A DNA stretch of 64,000 bases, taken from assembly GCF_012641405.1 (NCBI RefSeq), contig NZ_JABAII010000006.1:124001-188000 (forward strand), given 5' to 3'. The translations under genes were made by a program, and so were the position numbers. Positions within the stretch are counted from its first letter, which is position 1, and every line of letters starts with the position of its first letter. Positions 53,049 to 62,736 of the stretch are shown here, in pieces. Below the pieces are notes generated by a model. The model had not been told where the DNA came from. It did not search any database and saw nothing but the letters and a program-made list of their open reading frames with translations. Origin of the DNA: Rhizobium sp. P40RR-XXII. Lineage in GTDB: Bacteria; Pseudomonadota; Alphaproteobacteria; Rhizobiales; Rhizobiaceae.

Positions 53049-54002
53049 ATGAGCTCGACCGAACGGCTTCGCTTTGGCGTGGATCTCGTCACCTTTTTCC
53101 ATCCCGGCTTCTGGGGCGTCGAGGATTACGACGGCATCGTCGCGCTGTCGCGCAGCGAACCCCGCGCCTTCTGGGACAAGATCCTCGATGCCGTTAAGGC
53201 ATCCGGCGTCACCGGTGTCGAACTGACCTTCTCTCCCTTCAACTGGCAGGATGCGACGAAAACCTATGGTTCGGTCGAAGCCTTCGCGGCCGAGCTTTCC
53301 AGGCGCGGCCTGACGCTGGCAAGCGGCTTTTTTGCCGAACTCGAGGCGGCGGGCGATTTCACCGAAACGGCGGCACAGGCCGCCATCATCGAAAAGGCGG
53401 AGAAGTACGCCGCGTTTCTCAAGGCCTGCGGCAGCGACATCATGGTCATCGGCGCGCCGCTGCGCCAGACGCTCGGCGCCGAGCCCGTTCGGTTCTTCGA
53501 TTTCGAGCAGGCCCGCAAGATTGCCGACTTTCTCAACCGTCTCGGCGCCATCCTCCATGCAAAGGGCGTGCGGCTTGCCCTTCACACGGAGGCGCACTCG
53601 ATCTTTGCCGCATCGCGCGATGTCGATCTTCTGATGCTGTTGACAGATCCCGCCTATGTCCACATGTGCCCAGACACCGCCCATATCATCGTTGCCGGTT
53701 CCGACCCACTCCAGGTGGTCGACCGTCATCACGAGCGGGTCATCATCGCCCATTGGAAGGATGCGCTCGGACCGATGCCGGCCGATACGCCGATCGACGA
53801 ACATATTCATGATCGCCATCGCCCCTATTTCTGCGGCTTCGGCCTCGGCCGCGTCGACTGGCCGGGCTGGATCAGGCTGCTGCGCGACCGTGGCTACCAG
53901 GGCTGGGCCATTCTCGAGCTGGACGCCGCACCTGATCCGGTCGGAGACATCGCCAACGGCCTGACACTGGTGCGGCAGGCATTACTGCCGATCTATCGCT
54001 GA
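53049..54002 (+). CDS. TIM-barrel sugar isomerase/epimerase
   Basis: A 317-residue metal-dependent enzyme of the xylose-isomerase-like superfamily. Recognisable ligand segments: VTGVELTFSPFNW, LALHTEAHSIFA, VHMCPDTAHIIVAG, IIAHWKDALG and GWAILELDAAPD. It is not closely similar to the isomerase at 7117, so the two cassettes are different recruitments of the same fold. ATGs at 52983 and 53019 are alternative starts; 53049 places the start next to the conserved barrel strand RFGVDLVTFF. First gene of the LacI-controlled cassette. Confidence 0.82.
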   Translation: MSSTERLRFGVDLVTFFHPGFWGVEDYDGIVALSRSEPRAFWDKILDAVKASGVTGVELTFSPFNWQDATKTYGSVEAFAAELSRRGLTLASGFFAELEAAGDFTETAAQAAIIEKAEKYAAFLKACGSDIMVIGAPLRQTLGAEPVRFFDFEQARKIADFLNRLGAILHAKGVRLALHTEAHSIFAASRDVDLLMLLTDPAYVHMCPDTAHIIVAGSDPLQVVDRHHERVIIAHWKDALGPMPADTPIDEHIHDRHRPYFCGFGLGRVDWPGWIRLLRDRGYQGWAILELDAAPDPVGDIANGLTLVRQALLPIYR

Positions 54003-54060
54003 TTTCATAAACCGAAGACCAATGGCTCCGCAAAGAGGGCCTTCTTGAAGAGGTGGAACA

Positions 54061-55293
54061 ATGAAGAATACGATGAAATTGCTCATAATGGGGGCAGCAC
54101 TCGCGGCTGCCTCCGCTCCCGCCCGCGCCGAGGACAAGGCAAGGGCCGAAGTCATGACGTCCTGGACGTCTGGCAGCGAAGCCGCGGCTCTTAATGTCAT
54201 CAAGCAGGAGTTCGAAAAGCGCGGGGGCGTCTGGAAGGATTCGTCCATTGCCGGCTTCGGTGCGGCCGACGCCGCCTTCCAGAACCGGCTGGTCGCCGGC
54301 GATCCGCCCGCCGCCAAGCAGGCGGTGATCGGCCTCGCCAACACGGATTTCGTCAGGCAAGGGCTCATGAACCCGATCGACGATATCGCCAAGGCTGGCA
54401 AATGGGCGGACGTGCTGCCGAAATCGATCCATGACCTCATCACCTATAATGGCCAGGTCTATCTTTCCCCCACCGATGCCCATGGCGAAAGCTGGGTCTT
54501 TTATTCCAAGGAGGCCTTCACCAAGGCCGGTGTAAGCGAAGAGCCTAAAAGCTGGGACGAATTCTTCATGGCACTCGACAAGCTCAAGGCCGCCGGCGTG
54601 CAGCCGGTAGCTTGGGGCGGCCAGTCCTGGCAGGAATCCAAGGTCTTCAACATGATCCTGCTCACGCAGGTCGGCATCGAGGGCTTCCTCAAAATCTATG
54701 TCGACAAGGACAAGGGCGACGCATCCGTCGAAGGTGTGAAGAAGGCACTCGATATTCTCGGCAAGCTGCGCGCCTATGTCGATGCGGGAGCGCCGGGACG
54801 CAACTGGAACGATGCCACCGCGATGGTCATCACCGGCAAGGCGGGCGTCCAGTTCATGGGCGACTGGGCCAAGGGCGAATTCGTTGCGGCCGGCAAAGAG
54901 CTCGGCAAGGACTACGGCTGCATGCTCGCTCCCCAATCCCCCGGCATGGTCTACGTGGCCGACGCCTTCTCCTTCCCGAAGATCGCCGATGCGGCATCGC
55001 AGAAAGGACAGACGCTGCTCGCCGAAGTCGCCATGAATCCCGCCGTGCAGGTCGAGTTCTCGCTCAAGAAGGGCTCCGTGCCGATGCGCACCGACGTCGA
55101 CAAGTCGAAGCTCGATATTTGCGCGCAGAAGGGCCTGGAGCTGATGAGTGCCGGCAAGATCGTTCCGGATCAAGCATTGATCCTCTCGCCGCAGCAGGCA
55201 GGCGCGCTCAACGACTTCGTCGACGAGTTCTGGAGCAACCCATCGGAAGACAGCGCCTCCGGTGCCGAGAAGTTTTTCGGGGTCTTCGAATAG
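54061..55293 (+). CDS. Sugar ABC transporter substrate-binding protein
   Basis: A 410-residue periplasmic binding protein of solute-binding family 1. A signal peptide (LLIMGAALAAASAPARA) ends near residue 23. Family features include EVMTSWTSGSEAAALNVIKQ, the aromatic stretch GGQSWQESKVFNMILLTQ and FMGDWAKGEF. AGAGGTGG precedes the ATG. The best-known relatives bind glucose/mannose-type sugars, but specificity is not read from the sequence. Confidence 0.93.
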   Translation: MKNTMKLLIMGAALAAASAPARAEDKARAEVMTSWTSGSEAAALNVIKQEFEKRGGVWKDSSIAGFGAADAAFQNRLVAGDPPAAKQAVIGLANTDFVRQGLMNPIDDIAKAGKWADVLPKSIHDLITYNGQVYLSPTDAHGESWVFYSKEAFTKAGVSEEPKSWDEFFMALDKLKAAGVQPVAWGGQSWQESKVFNMILLTQVGIEGFLKIYVDKDKGDASVEGVKKALDILGKLRAYVDAGAPGRNWNDATAMVITGKAGVQFMGDWAKGEFVAAGKELGKDYGCMLAPQSPGMVYVADAFSFPKIADAASQKGQTLLAEVAMNPAVQVEFSLKKGSVPMRTDVDKSKLDICAQKGLELMSAGKIVPDQALILSPQQAGALNDFVDEFWSNPSEDSASGAEKFFGVFE

Positions 55294-55308
55294 CGCCTTT
55301 GTTTCGGA

Positions 55309-55335
55309 CCGGTCGACGATGTGATCGTCGATCGG
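55309..55335 (+). repeat. Intercistronic stem-loop after the second binding-protein gene
   Basis: CCGGTCGACGAT (55309-55320), loop GTG, ATCGTCGATCGG (55324-55335): a 12-bp stem with one G-U pair. It occupies the same place (15 bases after the binding-protein stop) as the hairpin in the first sugar operon and has no T-run. Confidence 0.72.
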
Positions 55336-55365
55336 CTCCTTCCGTTCTTTTGAGAGGGTTTGCTC

Positions 55366-56253
55366 ATGCAAGCCAAGCGCAGACGTTCCCTGGCTGCGAC
55401 CTTTGCACTCCTGCCGACATGGATCGCCGCAATCTTCGTCTATATCGGCACCATGGTCTGGTCAGTCCGGCTGTCCTTCACGGATTCGACGATCTTTCCG
55501 TCATCCAACTATGTCGGCTTTGCCCAATATGCCAGGCTGTTTAAAAACTCACGCTGGCTCGCATCGCTGGAGAATGTACTGATCTTCGGCATTCTCTATG
55601 TCGCGGGATGCCTCGCTCTCGGCTTCGTCCTGGCAGCAGCCCTTGACCGCAAGGTTCGCTTCGAAAGCGTGTTCCGCACCATATTCCTCTATCCCTATGC
55701 CATGTCCTTCGTGGTCACCGGCCTCATCTGGCAATGGATGCTGAACCCGACATTCGGCATTCAGGCGACCGTACGGGCAATCGGCTGGCAGGGCTTCGTC
55801 TTCGACTGGATCGTCAATCGCGACATGGCGATCTATACGGTGGTCTTCGCCGGCGTCTGGCAAGGCGCCGGTCTCGTGATGGTCATTGCGCTTTCCGGCA
55901 TGCGCGGCATCGGCGAGGAGCAATGGAAGGCCGCCCAGATCGACGGCATTCCGGTCTGGCGCATCTATCTTTCGATCATCCTGCCGCAACTCGGACCGGC
56001 GTTGGCAGCATCCGGAATGCTCCTGTCGATGGGAGTGATCAAAACCTACGATCTGATCGTCGCGCAAACTGGCGGCGGCCCCGGTTACGCGACCGATGTG
56101 CCGGCAAAATTCATCATGGACAATCTGTTCGAACGCCAGAACCTCGGGCTCGCCAGCGCCGGCGCCACCGTACTGGTCCTTTCCGTCGTCATGGCCGTCG
56201 CCCCGTTCCGCTATGTGCTTGCCATGCGCGCCAGAAGAAGGGGAGCGCATTGA
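55366..56253 (+). CDS. Sugar ABC transporter permease (MalF/GtsB-like)
   Basis: A 295-residue membrane subunit with about six segments (ATFALLPTWIAAIFVYIGTM first). The ATPase-docking loop reads EEQWKAAQIDGIPVWRIYLS, with EAA replaced by KAA as in many sugar permeases. GAGAGG precedes ATG 55366. Its stop overlaps the next start as TGATG. Confidence 0.91.
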   Translation: MQAKRRRSLAATFALLPTWIAAIFVYIGTMVWSVRLSFTDSTIFPSSNYVGFAQYARLFKNSRWLASLENVLIFGILYVAGCLALGFVLAAALDRKVRFESVFRTIFLYPYAMSFVVTGLIWQWMLNPTFGIQATVRAIGWQGFVFDWIVNRDMAIYTVVFAGVWQGAGLVMVIALSGMRGIGEEQWKAAQIDGIPVWRIYLSIILPQLGPALAASGMLLSMGVIKTYDLIVAQTGGGPGYATDVPAKFIMDNLFERQNLGLASAGATVLVLSVVMAVAPFRYVLAMRARRRGAH

Positions 56254-57140
56254 TGACAATTCAACTCCATCCTCGCGGTCCGAAACCATCCAGGCTTAGC
56301 GGCGGCCAGATCGGGCTCTACGCCTTCCTGATCCTGTCGGCATTGTTCTTCCTGCTGCCTTTATACACCATGCTCGTGACCTCATTGAAGTCGATGGAAG
56401 AAATCCGCCAGGGTCATATCTTCGCCCTGCCCGCCACTATCGATTTCGATGCGTGGAAGACCGCCTGGTCGGGAGCCTGCATGGGTACGCAATGCCTCGG
56501 CGTGCGGATCGGTTTCTGGAATTCGGTCAAGATCACCGTGCCTGCCGTCGTCATTTCCGTCTTCATCGGGGCGATCAACGGTTATGCATTGTCGCTCTGG
56601 CGGCCGAAGGGCTCGAACCTTCTGTTCGGGTTGCTGATGGCCGGCGGCCTGATCCCCTATCAGATATTCCTCTATCCGCTGGTACGGCTGCTCGCCAATC
56701 TGAGCCTCTATAATTCGGTCGCCGGCGTCGTCCTCGTGCACGTGATCTTCGGCCTGCCGCTGGTCACGCTGCTGTTCCGCAACTACTTCGTCGCCATTCC
56801 CGAAGAGCTCTGCAAGGCAGCCCGCGTCGACGGAGCCGGCTTCTGGCGCATCTTTCTCGAGATCATGTTGCCGATGTCGGTGCCGATGGTGATGGTTGCC
56901 TCCATCTTTCAGTTCACCGGTATCTGGAACGACTTCCTGATCGGCCTCGTCTTTGCCGGGCGCGACAACCTGCCGATGACGGTCCAGCTCAACAACATCG
57001 TCAATACCACCATGGGCGAACGCGCCTACAATGTGAACATGGCCGCCACCATCCTGACCGCCGTCGTTCCGCTCGCCATCTATTTCTTCTCCGGCCGCTG
57101 GTTCCTGCGCGGTGTCGCAGCCGGCGCCGTCAAAGGGTAA
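56253..57140 (+). CDS. Sugar ABC transporter permease (MalG/GtsC-like)
   Basis: A 295-residue partner permease, about six membrane segments (LYAFLILSALFFLLPLYTML first), docking loop ELCKAARVDGAGFWRIFLEI. Two cysteines in SGACMGTQCLGVRIG lie in the first periplasmic loop and could pair, a feature I associate with glucose/mannitol-type GtsC permeases. Coupled to the previous gene. Confidence 0.91.
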   Translation: MTIQLHPRGPKPSRLSGGQIGLYAFLILSALFFLLPLYTMLVTSLKSMEEIRQGHIFALPATIDFDAWKTAWSGACMGTQCLGVRIGFWNSVKITVPAVVISVFIGAINGYALSLWRPKGSNLLFGLLMAGGLIPYQIFLYPLVRLLANLSLYNSVAGVVLVHVIFGLPLVTLLFRNYFVAIPEELCKAARVDGAGFWRIFLEIMLPMSVPMVMVASIFQFTGIWNDFLIGLVFAGRDNLPMTVQLNNIVNTTMGERAYNVNMAATILTAVVPLAIYFFSGRWFLRGVAAGAVKG

Positions 57141-57144
57141 TGCC

Positions 57145-58227
57145 ATGCAGCCTGCCGTATCGGTCAAAGACCTCAAGATCGCCTATGGTGACCACACCGT
57201 CATCGAAAAGCTCTCCATCGACATTGCTCCGCGCGAGTTTCTCGTGCTTCTCGGCCCATCCGGCTGCGGGAAATCGACGCTGCTCAATGCCATCGCTGGA
57301 TTGCAGGACATTCGCGACGGCGAGATGTGGATCTCCGGAAAGAACGTGACTTGGGAGGAACCGAAAGACCGCGGCATCGGCATGGTTTTCCAGTCCTATG
57401 CGCTTTACCCGCGCATGACGGTGCGCAGAAACCTGTCCTTCGGCCTGCGCGTCGCCGGCCTGCCCAAAGCCGAGATAGAGGCGCGCATGGCTCGCACCGC
57501 CTCCCTCCTGCACCTTGAAAATCTGCTCGATCGGCGTCCCTCGGAACTGTCTGGTGGCCAGCGCCAACGCGTCGCGATCGGCCGGGCGCTGGTTCGCGAA
57601 GTGGATGTCTTCCTGTTCGACGAACCGCTCTCCAATCTCGATGCCAAGCTTCGCAACGAGCTGCGCGTCGAGATCAAGAAACTGCATCAAAGCCTCGGCA
57701 ATACGATGATCTATGTGACGCACGATCAGGTCGAGGCGCTGACGCTTGCCGACCGCATCGCCATCATGAGGGATGGCGTGATCCAGCAGCTTGCGAGCCC
57801 CGCGGAGATCTATCACCGACCCGCCAATCTTTTCGTTGCTGGCTTCATCGGCGCACCGGCGATGAACCTCATCAGGGGCGAGATCGCGATCAAGGCTGGT
57901 GCCCCGGTCTTCGAGAGCGACAGCCTGACCGTCAATCTCAGCAATTATCCATTTCTCGCGCCCGTCAAAGCGGGTCCCGCAACGCTCGGCATCCGGCCGG
58001 AACATGTCGCTCCGGAGGGAGGAACGGCATCCCTGCCAACCGTCGCCGGCATCGTCTCGGTGGTCGAGCCGATGGGCGCCGACACCGTCGTCTGGTTCGA
58101 TTGGGCCGGGCAGAGCCTGTCCTATCGCATCATGGGCGACACGGTACTCCAGCCTGGCGCGGCAATCGCACCCGGCATCGATATAGCCAGGGCTTCCCTC
58201 TTTGACGCCGATGGCGTCCGTCTCTGA
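57145..58227 (+). CDS. Sugar ABC transporter ATP-binding protein (UgpC/MalK-like)
   Basis: A 360-residue ATPase: Walker [10 protein letters not shown], signature [34 protein letters not shown], switch His in YVTHDQVEALTLA, then a C-terminal regulatory domain with ATLGIRPEHVAPEG. Starts four bases after the permease stop. Confidence 0.94.
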   Translation: MQPAVSVKDLKIAYGDHTVIEKLSIDIAPREFLVLLGPSGCGKSTLLNAIAGLQDIRDGEMWISGKNVTWEEPKDRGIGMVFQSYALYPRMTVRRNLSFGLRVAGLPKAEIEARMARTASLLHLENLLDRRPSELSGGQRQRVAIGRALVREVDVFLFDEPLSNLDAKLRNELRVEIKKLHQSLGNTMIYVTHDQVEALTLADRIAIMRDGVIQQLASPAEIYHRPANLFVAGFIGAPAMNLIRGEIAIKAGAPVFESDSLTVNLSNYPFLAPVKAGPATLGIRPEHVAPEGGTASLPTVAGIVSVVEPMGADTVVWFDWAGQSLSYRIMGDTVLQPGAAIAPGIDIARASLFDADGVRL

Positions 58228-58245
58228 AATATACGGAAAATATCT

Positions 58246-59883
58246 ATGTCTCAGACTGTTTATGACGCGCTGGTCATCGGCTCCGGCGCCGCCGGCTCCT
58301 TTGCCGCCAAGGAATTAACCGCCCAGGGGCTTTCCGTGCTTTTGCTCGAAGCCGGCCTGGCGGTGAGCCAGAAGGATTTCGATCCGGCACGCAAGAAACT
58401 GCCGGCCAGCAGCATCAACATCTGGGAGCGCGCCCGCGCAACCATAAAGGGGCAGCCGATACAGGCACGCGCTGCCTTCTTTACCGAGCGCTTCAGTCAT
58501 TTCTTCGTCAACGACCGTAAAAATCCCTATACGACCCCGAAGGATGCGCCCTTCCTCTGGATTCGCGGCCGGCAAAGCGGTGGCCGCCTGCACAGCTTTG
58601 GCCGAGTACTGCTGCGCTGGACCGACGATGATTTCAAGATCCGGTCGAAGACCGGCAAGGGCGTCGACTGGCCTGTCAGCTATGATGATCTCGTGCCTTA
58701 CTACGAGGAAGTCGAGACCAGTCTCGGCCTCTACGGCAACCCCGACGGCGTGGAGACGCTGCCGGATGGCATCTATGCCCGTCCGGCAAAACTGACGCCC
58801 GCCGAACAGATCTTCAAGAACGAGGTGGAGGGCCGCTGGCCGCAACGGCATATCGTGTCCTGGCGCTATATCGCGCCGGACGCCGAACGCACGCCGAAGC
58901 CCTTGAGAGAGGCGCTTGCGACCGGACGGTTGACCATCCGCCACGACGCCATCGTCCGCCGCATCGTGACGGACGAGCAAGGGGCTCGCGCCACGGGCGC
59001 GGAATTCATCGATCGTGTCAGCGGCAAGGTCGAGACCGCGCGCGCCAACCTCGTCGTGTTGTCGGCGTCGCCGATCGAAAGCGTGCGGCTGCTTCTGAAT
59101 TCGGCATCCCCGCGCCATCCCGAAGGCCTCGGCAACAGTTCCGGCGCGCTCGGGCGTTATTTCATGGATCAGCTGCCCTGCCTTGCCTTCGGCTCCTTTT
59201 CCAAAGCGAAGGGGTGGGCGGTCGATGATTCCGCGCCCGCCGACCCATTCTATAACCCCTCCGGAGGCATCTTCGTGCCGCGTTTCGGCGCCGGCGATGC
59301 CGGGCGCGGCGATTTCGACTATCAAGGCAGCATCGGCCGGGCACCGACGCCCGATGACGAGCCGGCGCGGCTGGCATTCTTCGGCTTCGGTCGCATGCTA
59401 CCCTATGCGAATAACCGCATAAGCCTCAACCCACAGCGAAAGGATGCCTGGGGGATTCCCGTTCCCCACATTCGCTGCGTCATGGGCGAGGAGGAACATG
59501 CGCTTCTCCGCCAGCAGGAAGAGGTGCTGATCGAGATGGTGCGCGGCGTCGGCGGAGATCTGGAGTTCATCGGCTCCCCCACCGGCCTCAGGGAAATGGG
59601 GCGCGGCGCCTTCCCGGACGCCGATCCTTTTAGCCGCTTCATGTTCCGCACATGGTTCCGCAAGACCATGTGCATGGGCGCGGCCATTCACGAGACGGGC
59701 GGCGCGCGGATGGGGGATAATCCCAGCAATTCCGTACTCAACCCCTATAACCAGCTCTGGGACGCATCCAATGTCATTGTCACGGACGCCAGCGCATTTC
59801 CCGGCAGCGGCATCGCCGGCACAACCCTCACCGTCATGGCCTTGACGATCCGTGCATGCCGCAATCTCATCGGCCAGTACTAA
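58246..59883 (+). CDS. GMC-family FAD-dependent sugar oxidoreductase
   Basis: A 545-residue flavoenzyme. FAD-binding motif DALVIGSGAAGSFAAKELTA at the N terminus; substrate entry LWIRGRQSGGRLHSFGRVL; C-terminal signature with MGAAIHETGGARMGDNPSNS and DASAFPGSGIAGTTLTVMAL. It resembles the large subunits of glucoside 3-dehydrogenase and related sugar oxidases of alphaproteobacteria. Last gene of the second cassette; with the TIM-barrel partner it may oxidise an imported sugar and rearrange the keto product. No Tat signal is seen, so it should be cytoplasmic. Confidence 0.88.
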   Translation: MSQTVYDALVIGSGAAGSFAAKELTAQGLSVLLLEAGLAVSQKDFDPARKKLPASSINIWERARATIKGQPIQARAAFFTERFSHFFVNDRKNPYTTPKDAPFLWIRGRQSGGRLHSFGRVLLRWTDDDFKIRSKTGKGVDWPVSYDDLVPYYEEVETSLGLYGNPDGVETLPDGIYARPAKLTPAEQIFKNEVEGRWPQRHIVSWRYIAPDAERTPKPLREALATGRLTIRHDAIVRRIVTDEQGARATGAEFIDRVSGKVETARANLVVLSASPIESVRLLLNSASPRHPEGLGNSSGALGRYFMDQLPCLAFGSFSKAKGWAVDDSAPADPFYNPSGGIFVPRFGAGDAGRGDFDYQGSIGRAPTPDDEPARLAFFGFGRMLPYANNRISLNPQRKDAWGIPVPHIRCVMGEEEHALLRQQEEVLIEMVRGVGGDLEFIGSPTGLREMGRGAFPDADPFSRFMFRTWFRKTMCMGAAIHETGGARMGDNPSNSVLNPYNQLWDASNVIVTDASAFPGSGIAGTTLTVMALTIRACRNLIGQY

Positions 59884-59907
59884 TCAGACAGGGCTGGTTG
59901 CGTTCGC

Positions 59908-60483
59908 TTACTTCACAATGCGATAGGCGATATGCCGAGCGAGCGGCGTGTCGAGCATGCTGGTGGGCTCAAGCTTGATCTGATTGGGCAGCGTGTCGAA
60001 CAGGCGAGTCCCAGCACCAAAGAGCACCGGCACGATATGCAACTCGATCTCGTCGACAAGCCCGCCGGCCAGTGCTTGGCGAAAGACGTCGGCTCCGCCC
60101 ATGAGGCTCACATCCTTGCCTTTGGCCGCCGACTTCGCCTGCTTCACCGCGTCGGGAATTGTCGCAGCCGCGTGATAGATTCCAGTGCTGTGCGAAGCGA
60201 GTAACGGCCGGTGGGTGACGACGAAAAGCGGCAGCTTTAACGACCCCGTCGGCCCGTTCTCGTCCCAGAATGGGATCGAGTCGTCATAGCATTTGCGCCC
60301 GCAGATCACGGCGCCAACATTGCTGGTGAGGCGCTGCACATATGCATTGCCCTCTGCACCGCTGTTGAAGAACCATTCGTGAAGAAATTCGCCGTTCTTG
60401 CCGAGTGGTTCCTCCCTGGTCTGGTTTCCTGCGGTAATGAAGCCGTCGAGCGACATGCTGATATTGAAAGCGACCTTGGTCAT
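59908..60483 (-). CDS. Dihydrofolate-reductase-like (RibD C-terminal) family protein
   Basis: A 191-residue protein with the DHFR/RibD fold: FNISMSLDGFITA at the N terminus, VGAVICGRKCYDD and the NADPH-contacting VSLMGGADVFRQALAGGLVD, then ELHIVPVLFGAGTRLFD. Such proteins are NADPH-dependent reductases of unclear substrate (YyaP/YwjB type). GGAGA precedes ATG 60483. The 183 bases up to the next gene hold nothing I can support. Confidence 0.86.
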   Translation of the reverse strand: MTKVAFNISMSLDGFITAGNQTREEPLGKNGEFLHEWFFNSGAEGNAYVQRLTSNVGAVICGRKCYDDSIPFWDENGPTGSLKLPLFVVTHRPLLASHSTGIYHAAATIPDAVKQAKSAAKGKDVSLMGGADVFRQALAGGLVDEIELHIVPVLFGAGTRLFDTLPNQIKLEPTSMLDTPLARHIAYRIVK

Positions 60484-60666
60484 TTGCGTTCTCCGTGATC
60501 GATCGGTTGAGGTTACGCCTTCATGACGAATGAGTGTCGGTCAAACCTACATCTGGGACAGCAAATAGCTCGTCGCGACCTCTTGAAGCGTCCGAACTCC
60601 TCGCCATTCTCGGGCTTACGGCGTTGACCCGGATGCCACGGGTCGAGGCTAAGAGCGGCGGGCCTT

Positions 60667-61569
60667 TCACATTGCTGCTTTCGCAACCTCCTCGACGAAT
60701 GCGAGAAATGCCCTCACCTTAGCGGGCGGCAGATGGCGGGAAGGATGATAGGCATAGAGCGGATAGTGCTCGTCCGACCAATCGGTAAGGATGGGCACGA
60801 GTTCACCCCGCGCAAGGAAGGGCGCAAGCCCGATCGACAGGCTCTGAAAGATGCCCTGTCCCGCGACGCAGGCGGAGATCGCGACGGACGGGTCATCCAG
60901 CATGAGACGGCTTGAGATTTTAAGCTCCATGCGCTCGCCCTGACGCTGAAACTCCCAGGGAAATGGCAGGCCGCTTTGGGGATCACGAAAGAGAAGCGCT
61001 TCATGATGCGCAAGATCATGCGGCGAACGCGGTTCACCATATCGCTTGAGATAGGATGGGGCAGCGACCGTCACCACCTGGGTTTCCAGGAGCTTGCGAA
61101 CGATGAAGGAAGACATGTCCGGAGGGCCAAAGCGCACTGCCACATCGATCCCGGTCATCATCTCCTCACGGTAGTTGCTGGTGGAAAGATCGAGCGATAG
61201 CTGCGGATGGCGAGCCAGAAATTGCTGCAGCTTGGGGGCAAGAACGGTTCGTGCGAACCACGGGTCGACCGAAACGCGCAGTCGCCCCCGCACGGACGAG
61301 GCCGCACCCGAAACCTCAGCGGCCGCCTCTTCCAAACCGGTGAGAAGCGGAATGACCTGCGAATGAAATCGGCGCCCTTCCTCGGTGAGGCTGACTTGCC
61401 GAGGGCTTCGATCAAACAGCCGCACACCGACCCGCGCTTCCAATCGCGCTATCGCCCGGCTGACACCCGACGGGGTTAGCCCCAACACCTCGGCCGCCCG
61501 GGCGAAGTTTCCTGCTTCGCTGACTGCGGCCATGACGCCAACACCGGTCAAAAGACGCGCATCGAACAT
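60667..61569 (-). CDS. LysR-family transcriptional regulator
   Basis: A 300-residue regulator: winged helix at residues 5-65 (GNFARAAEVLGLTPSGVSRA, IARLEARVGVRLFDRS) and a co-inducer domain. Divergent from the NmrA-like gene with a 212-base gap containing a long-spaced inverted repeat, the usual LysR arrangement, so that gene is its likely target. SD CGGAGA before ATG 61569. Confidence 0.9.
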   Translation of the reverse strand: MFDARLLTGVGVMAAVSEAGNFARAAEVLGLTPSGVSRAIARLEARVGVRLFDRSPRQVSLTEEGRRFHSQVIPLLTGLEEAAAEVSGAASSVRGRLRVSVDPWFARTVLAPKLQQFLARHPQLSLDLSTSNYREEMMTGIDVAVRFGPPDMSSFIVRKLLETQVVTVAAPSYLKRYGEPRSPHDLAHHEALLFRDPQSGLPFPWEFQRQGERMELKISSRLMLDDPSVAISACVAGQGIFQSLSIGLAPFLARGELVPILTDWSDEHYPLYAYHPSRHLPPAKVRAFLAFVEEVAKAAM

Positions 61570-61605
61570 ACTGGATCTCCGTTGTCATGGGACCCCACAA
61601 CACAT

Positions 61606-61653
61606 AGTGATTTTTAGTCATCTTAACATTGATATTAATGCGCGTGAATCACT
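61606..61653. promoter_or_regulatory. Long-spaced inverted repeat in the LysR/NmrA divergent region
   Basis: AGTGATT (61606-61612) and AATCACT (61647-61653) are perfect inverted repeats separated by 34 AT-rich bases. Two DNA turns or more between half-sites fits binding of a LysR-type tetramer; this is inferred from position. Confidence 0.45.
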
Positions 61654-61781
61654 GATCTCTTAGGCCTACAAACGAGATGTATTCAGCGCAGCCGGCCTCA
61701 TGACGCCTTCGAGCACGGCTCCTTGCCGAGCCCGTCTGAGCTTGCGCGCTGTCAATCAGAGCAGGTCCTTGGAGAACTATC

Positions 61782-62660
61782 ATGTACGCAATTACGGGAA
61801 TTACCGGAAAGGTGGGCGGCGCTCTGGCGCGAGAACTCATCGCCAATCGGCAGCCGGTCCGGGCCATCCTTCGAAATGAAGCGAAGGCGGCGGAATGGCT
61901 GGAACGCGGCTGCGACATCGCCCTGGCGGAGATGGACGACGAGAAAAGTCTCGCTGCAGCCTTTAGCGGAGCCGATGGCGTTTTCATTCTGCCGCCTTCG
62001 GAATTCGATCCCGAGCCGGGCTTTCCCGAAGCCAGGCGCGTGATCGAAGCTGTAGGCGCCGCACTGTCTAAGGGCCGTCCTGGCAAAGTCGTATGCCTGT
62101 CGACCATCGGTGCGGACGCACCATATGAGAATCTGCTGAGCCAACGCACATTGATGGAACAGGCGTTGAGCAATCTCGATCTTCCTCTCACCTTCCTGCG
62201 GCCCGGCTGGTTTGTCGAAAACGCATTATGGGATGTGCCGTCGGCGCGGGATGAAGGCCTTTTGCGTAGCTTCCTTCATCCCGCTGACAAGGCATTTCCG
62301 ATGGTCGCAACGCCGGACGTCGGAAAATGTGCCGCGGCTTTGCTCACAGAGGACTGGAGCGGCATCCGGATTGTCGAGCTTGAAGGACCCGTCCGCGTAT
62401 CGCCGAACGATCTGGCCCGCGCCTTCGCCAAAGCGCTCGAACGTCCTGTTCGTGTCGAGATCGTGCCGCGTGAGAGCTGGGAAGAAATCTTTCGGGCTGA
62501 GGGCGCGCGAAATCCGCTCCCGCGTATCCGCATGCTGGATGGTTTCAACGAAGGTTGGATCGAATTTCGCGACCAAGGCCGATCGGCCGTGAAGGGCACA
62601 ACGCCATTCGAAACCGTTATCCGTGAACTCGTGCGAGAAAGCCGCTTCCAAGCGGGCTAA
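61782..62660 (+). CDS. NmrA-like NAD(P)-binding oxidoreductase (atypical SDR)
   Basis: A 292-residue Rossmann protein starting AITGITGKVGGALARELIAN with the GxxGxxG dinucleotide site, followed by GADGVFILPPSEFDP and LPLTFLRPGWFVENAL. Close to the NmrA/QOR2 group of quinone or redox-sensing reductases; the catalytic YxxxK of classical SDRs is not obvious. GGAGA lies before the ATG. Confidence 0.86.
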   Translation: MYAITGITGKVGGALARELIANRQPVRAILRNEAKAAEWLERGCDIALAEMDDEKSLAAAFSGADGVFILPPSEFDPEPGFPEARRVIEAVGAALSKGRPGKVVCLSTIGADAPYENLLSQRTLMEQALSNLDLPLTFLRPGWFVENALWDVPSARDEGLLRSFLHPADKAFPMVATPDVGKCAAALLTEDWSGIRIVELEGPVRVSPNDLARAFAKALERPVRVEIVPRESWEEIFRAEGARNPLPRIRMLDGFNEGWIEFRDQGRSAVKGTTPFETVIRELVRESRFQAG

Positions 62661-62736
62661 CGCAAACGAGCCGCTTCGGACTGCGCGCCCGTCCATCTGC
62701 ACACGTCGAAGCCTCCGCCACCGGCGAAGGCTTCGG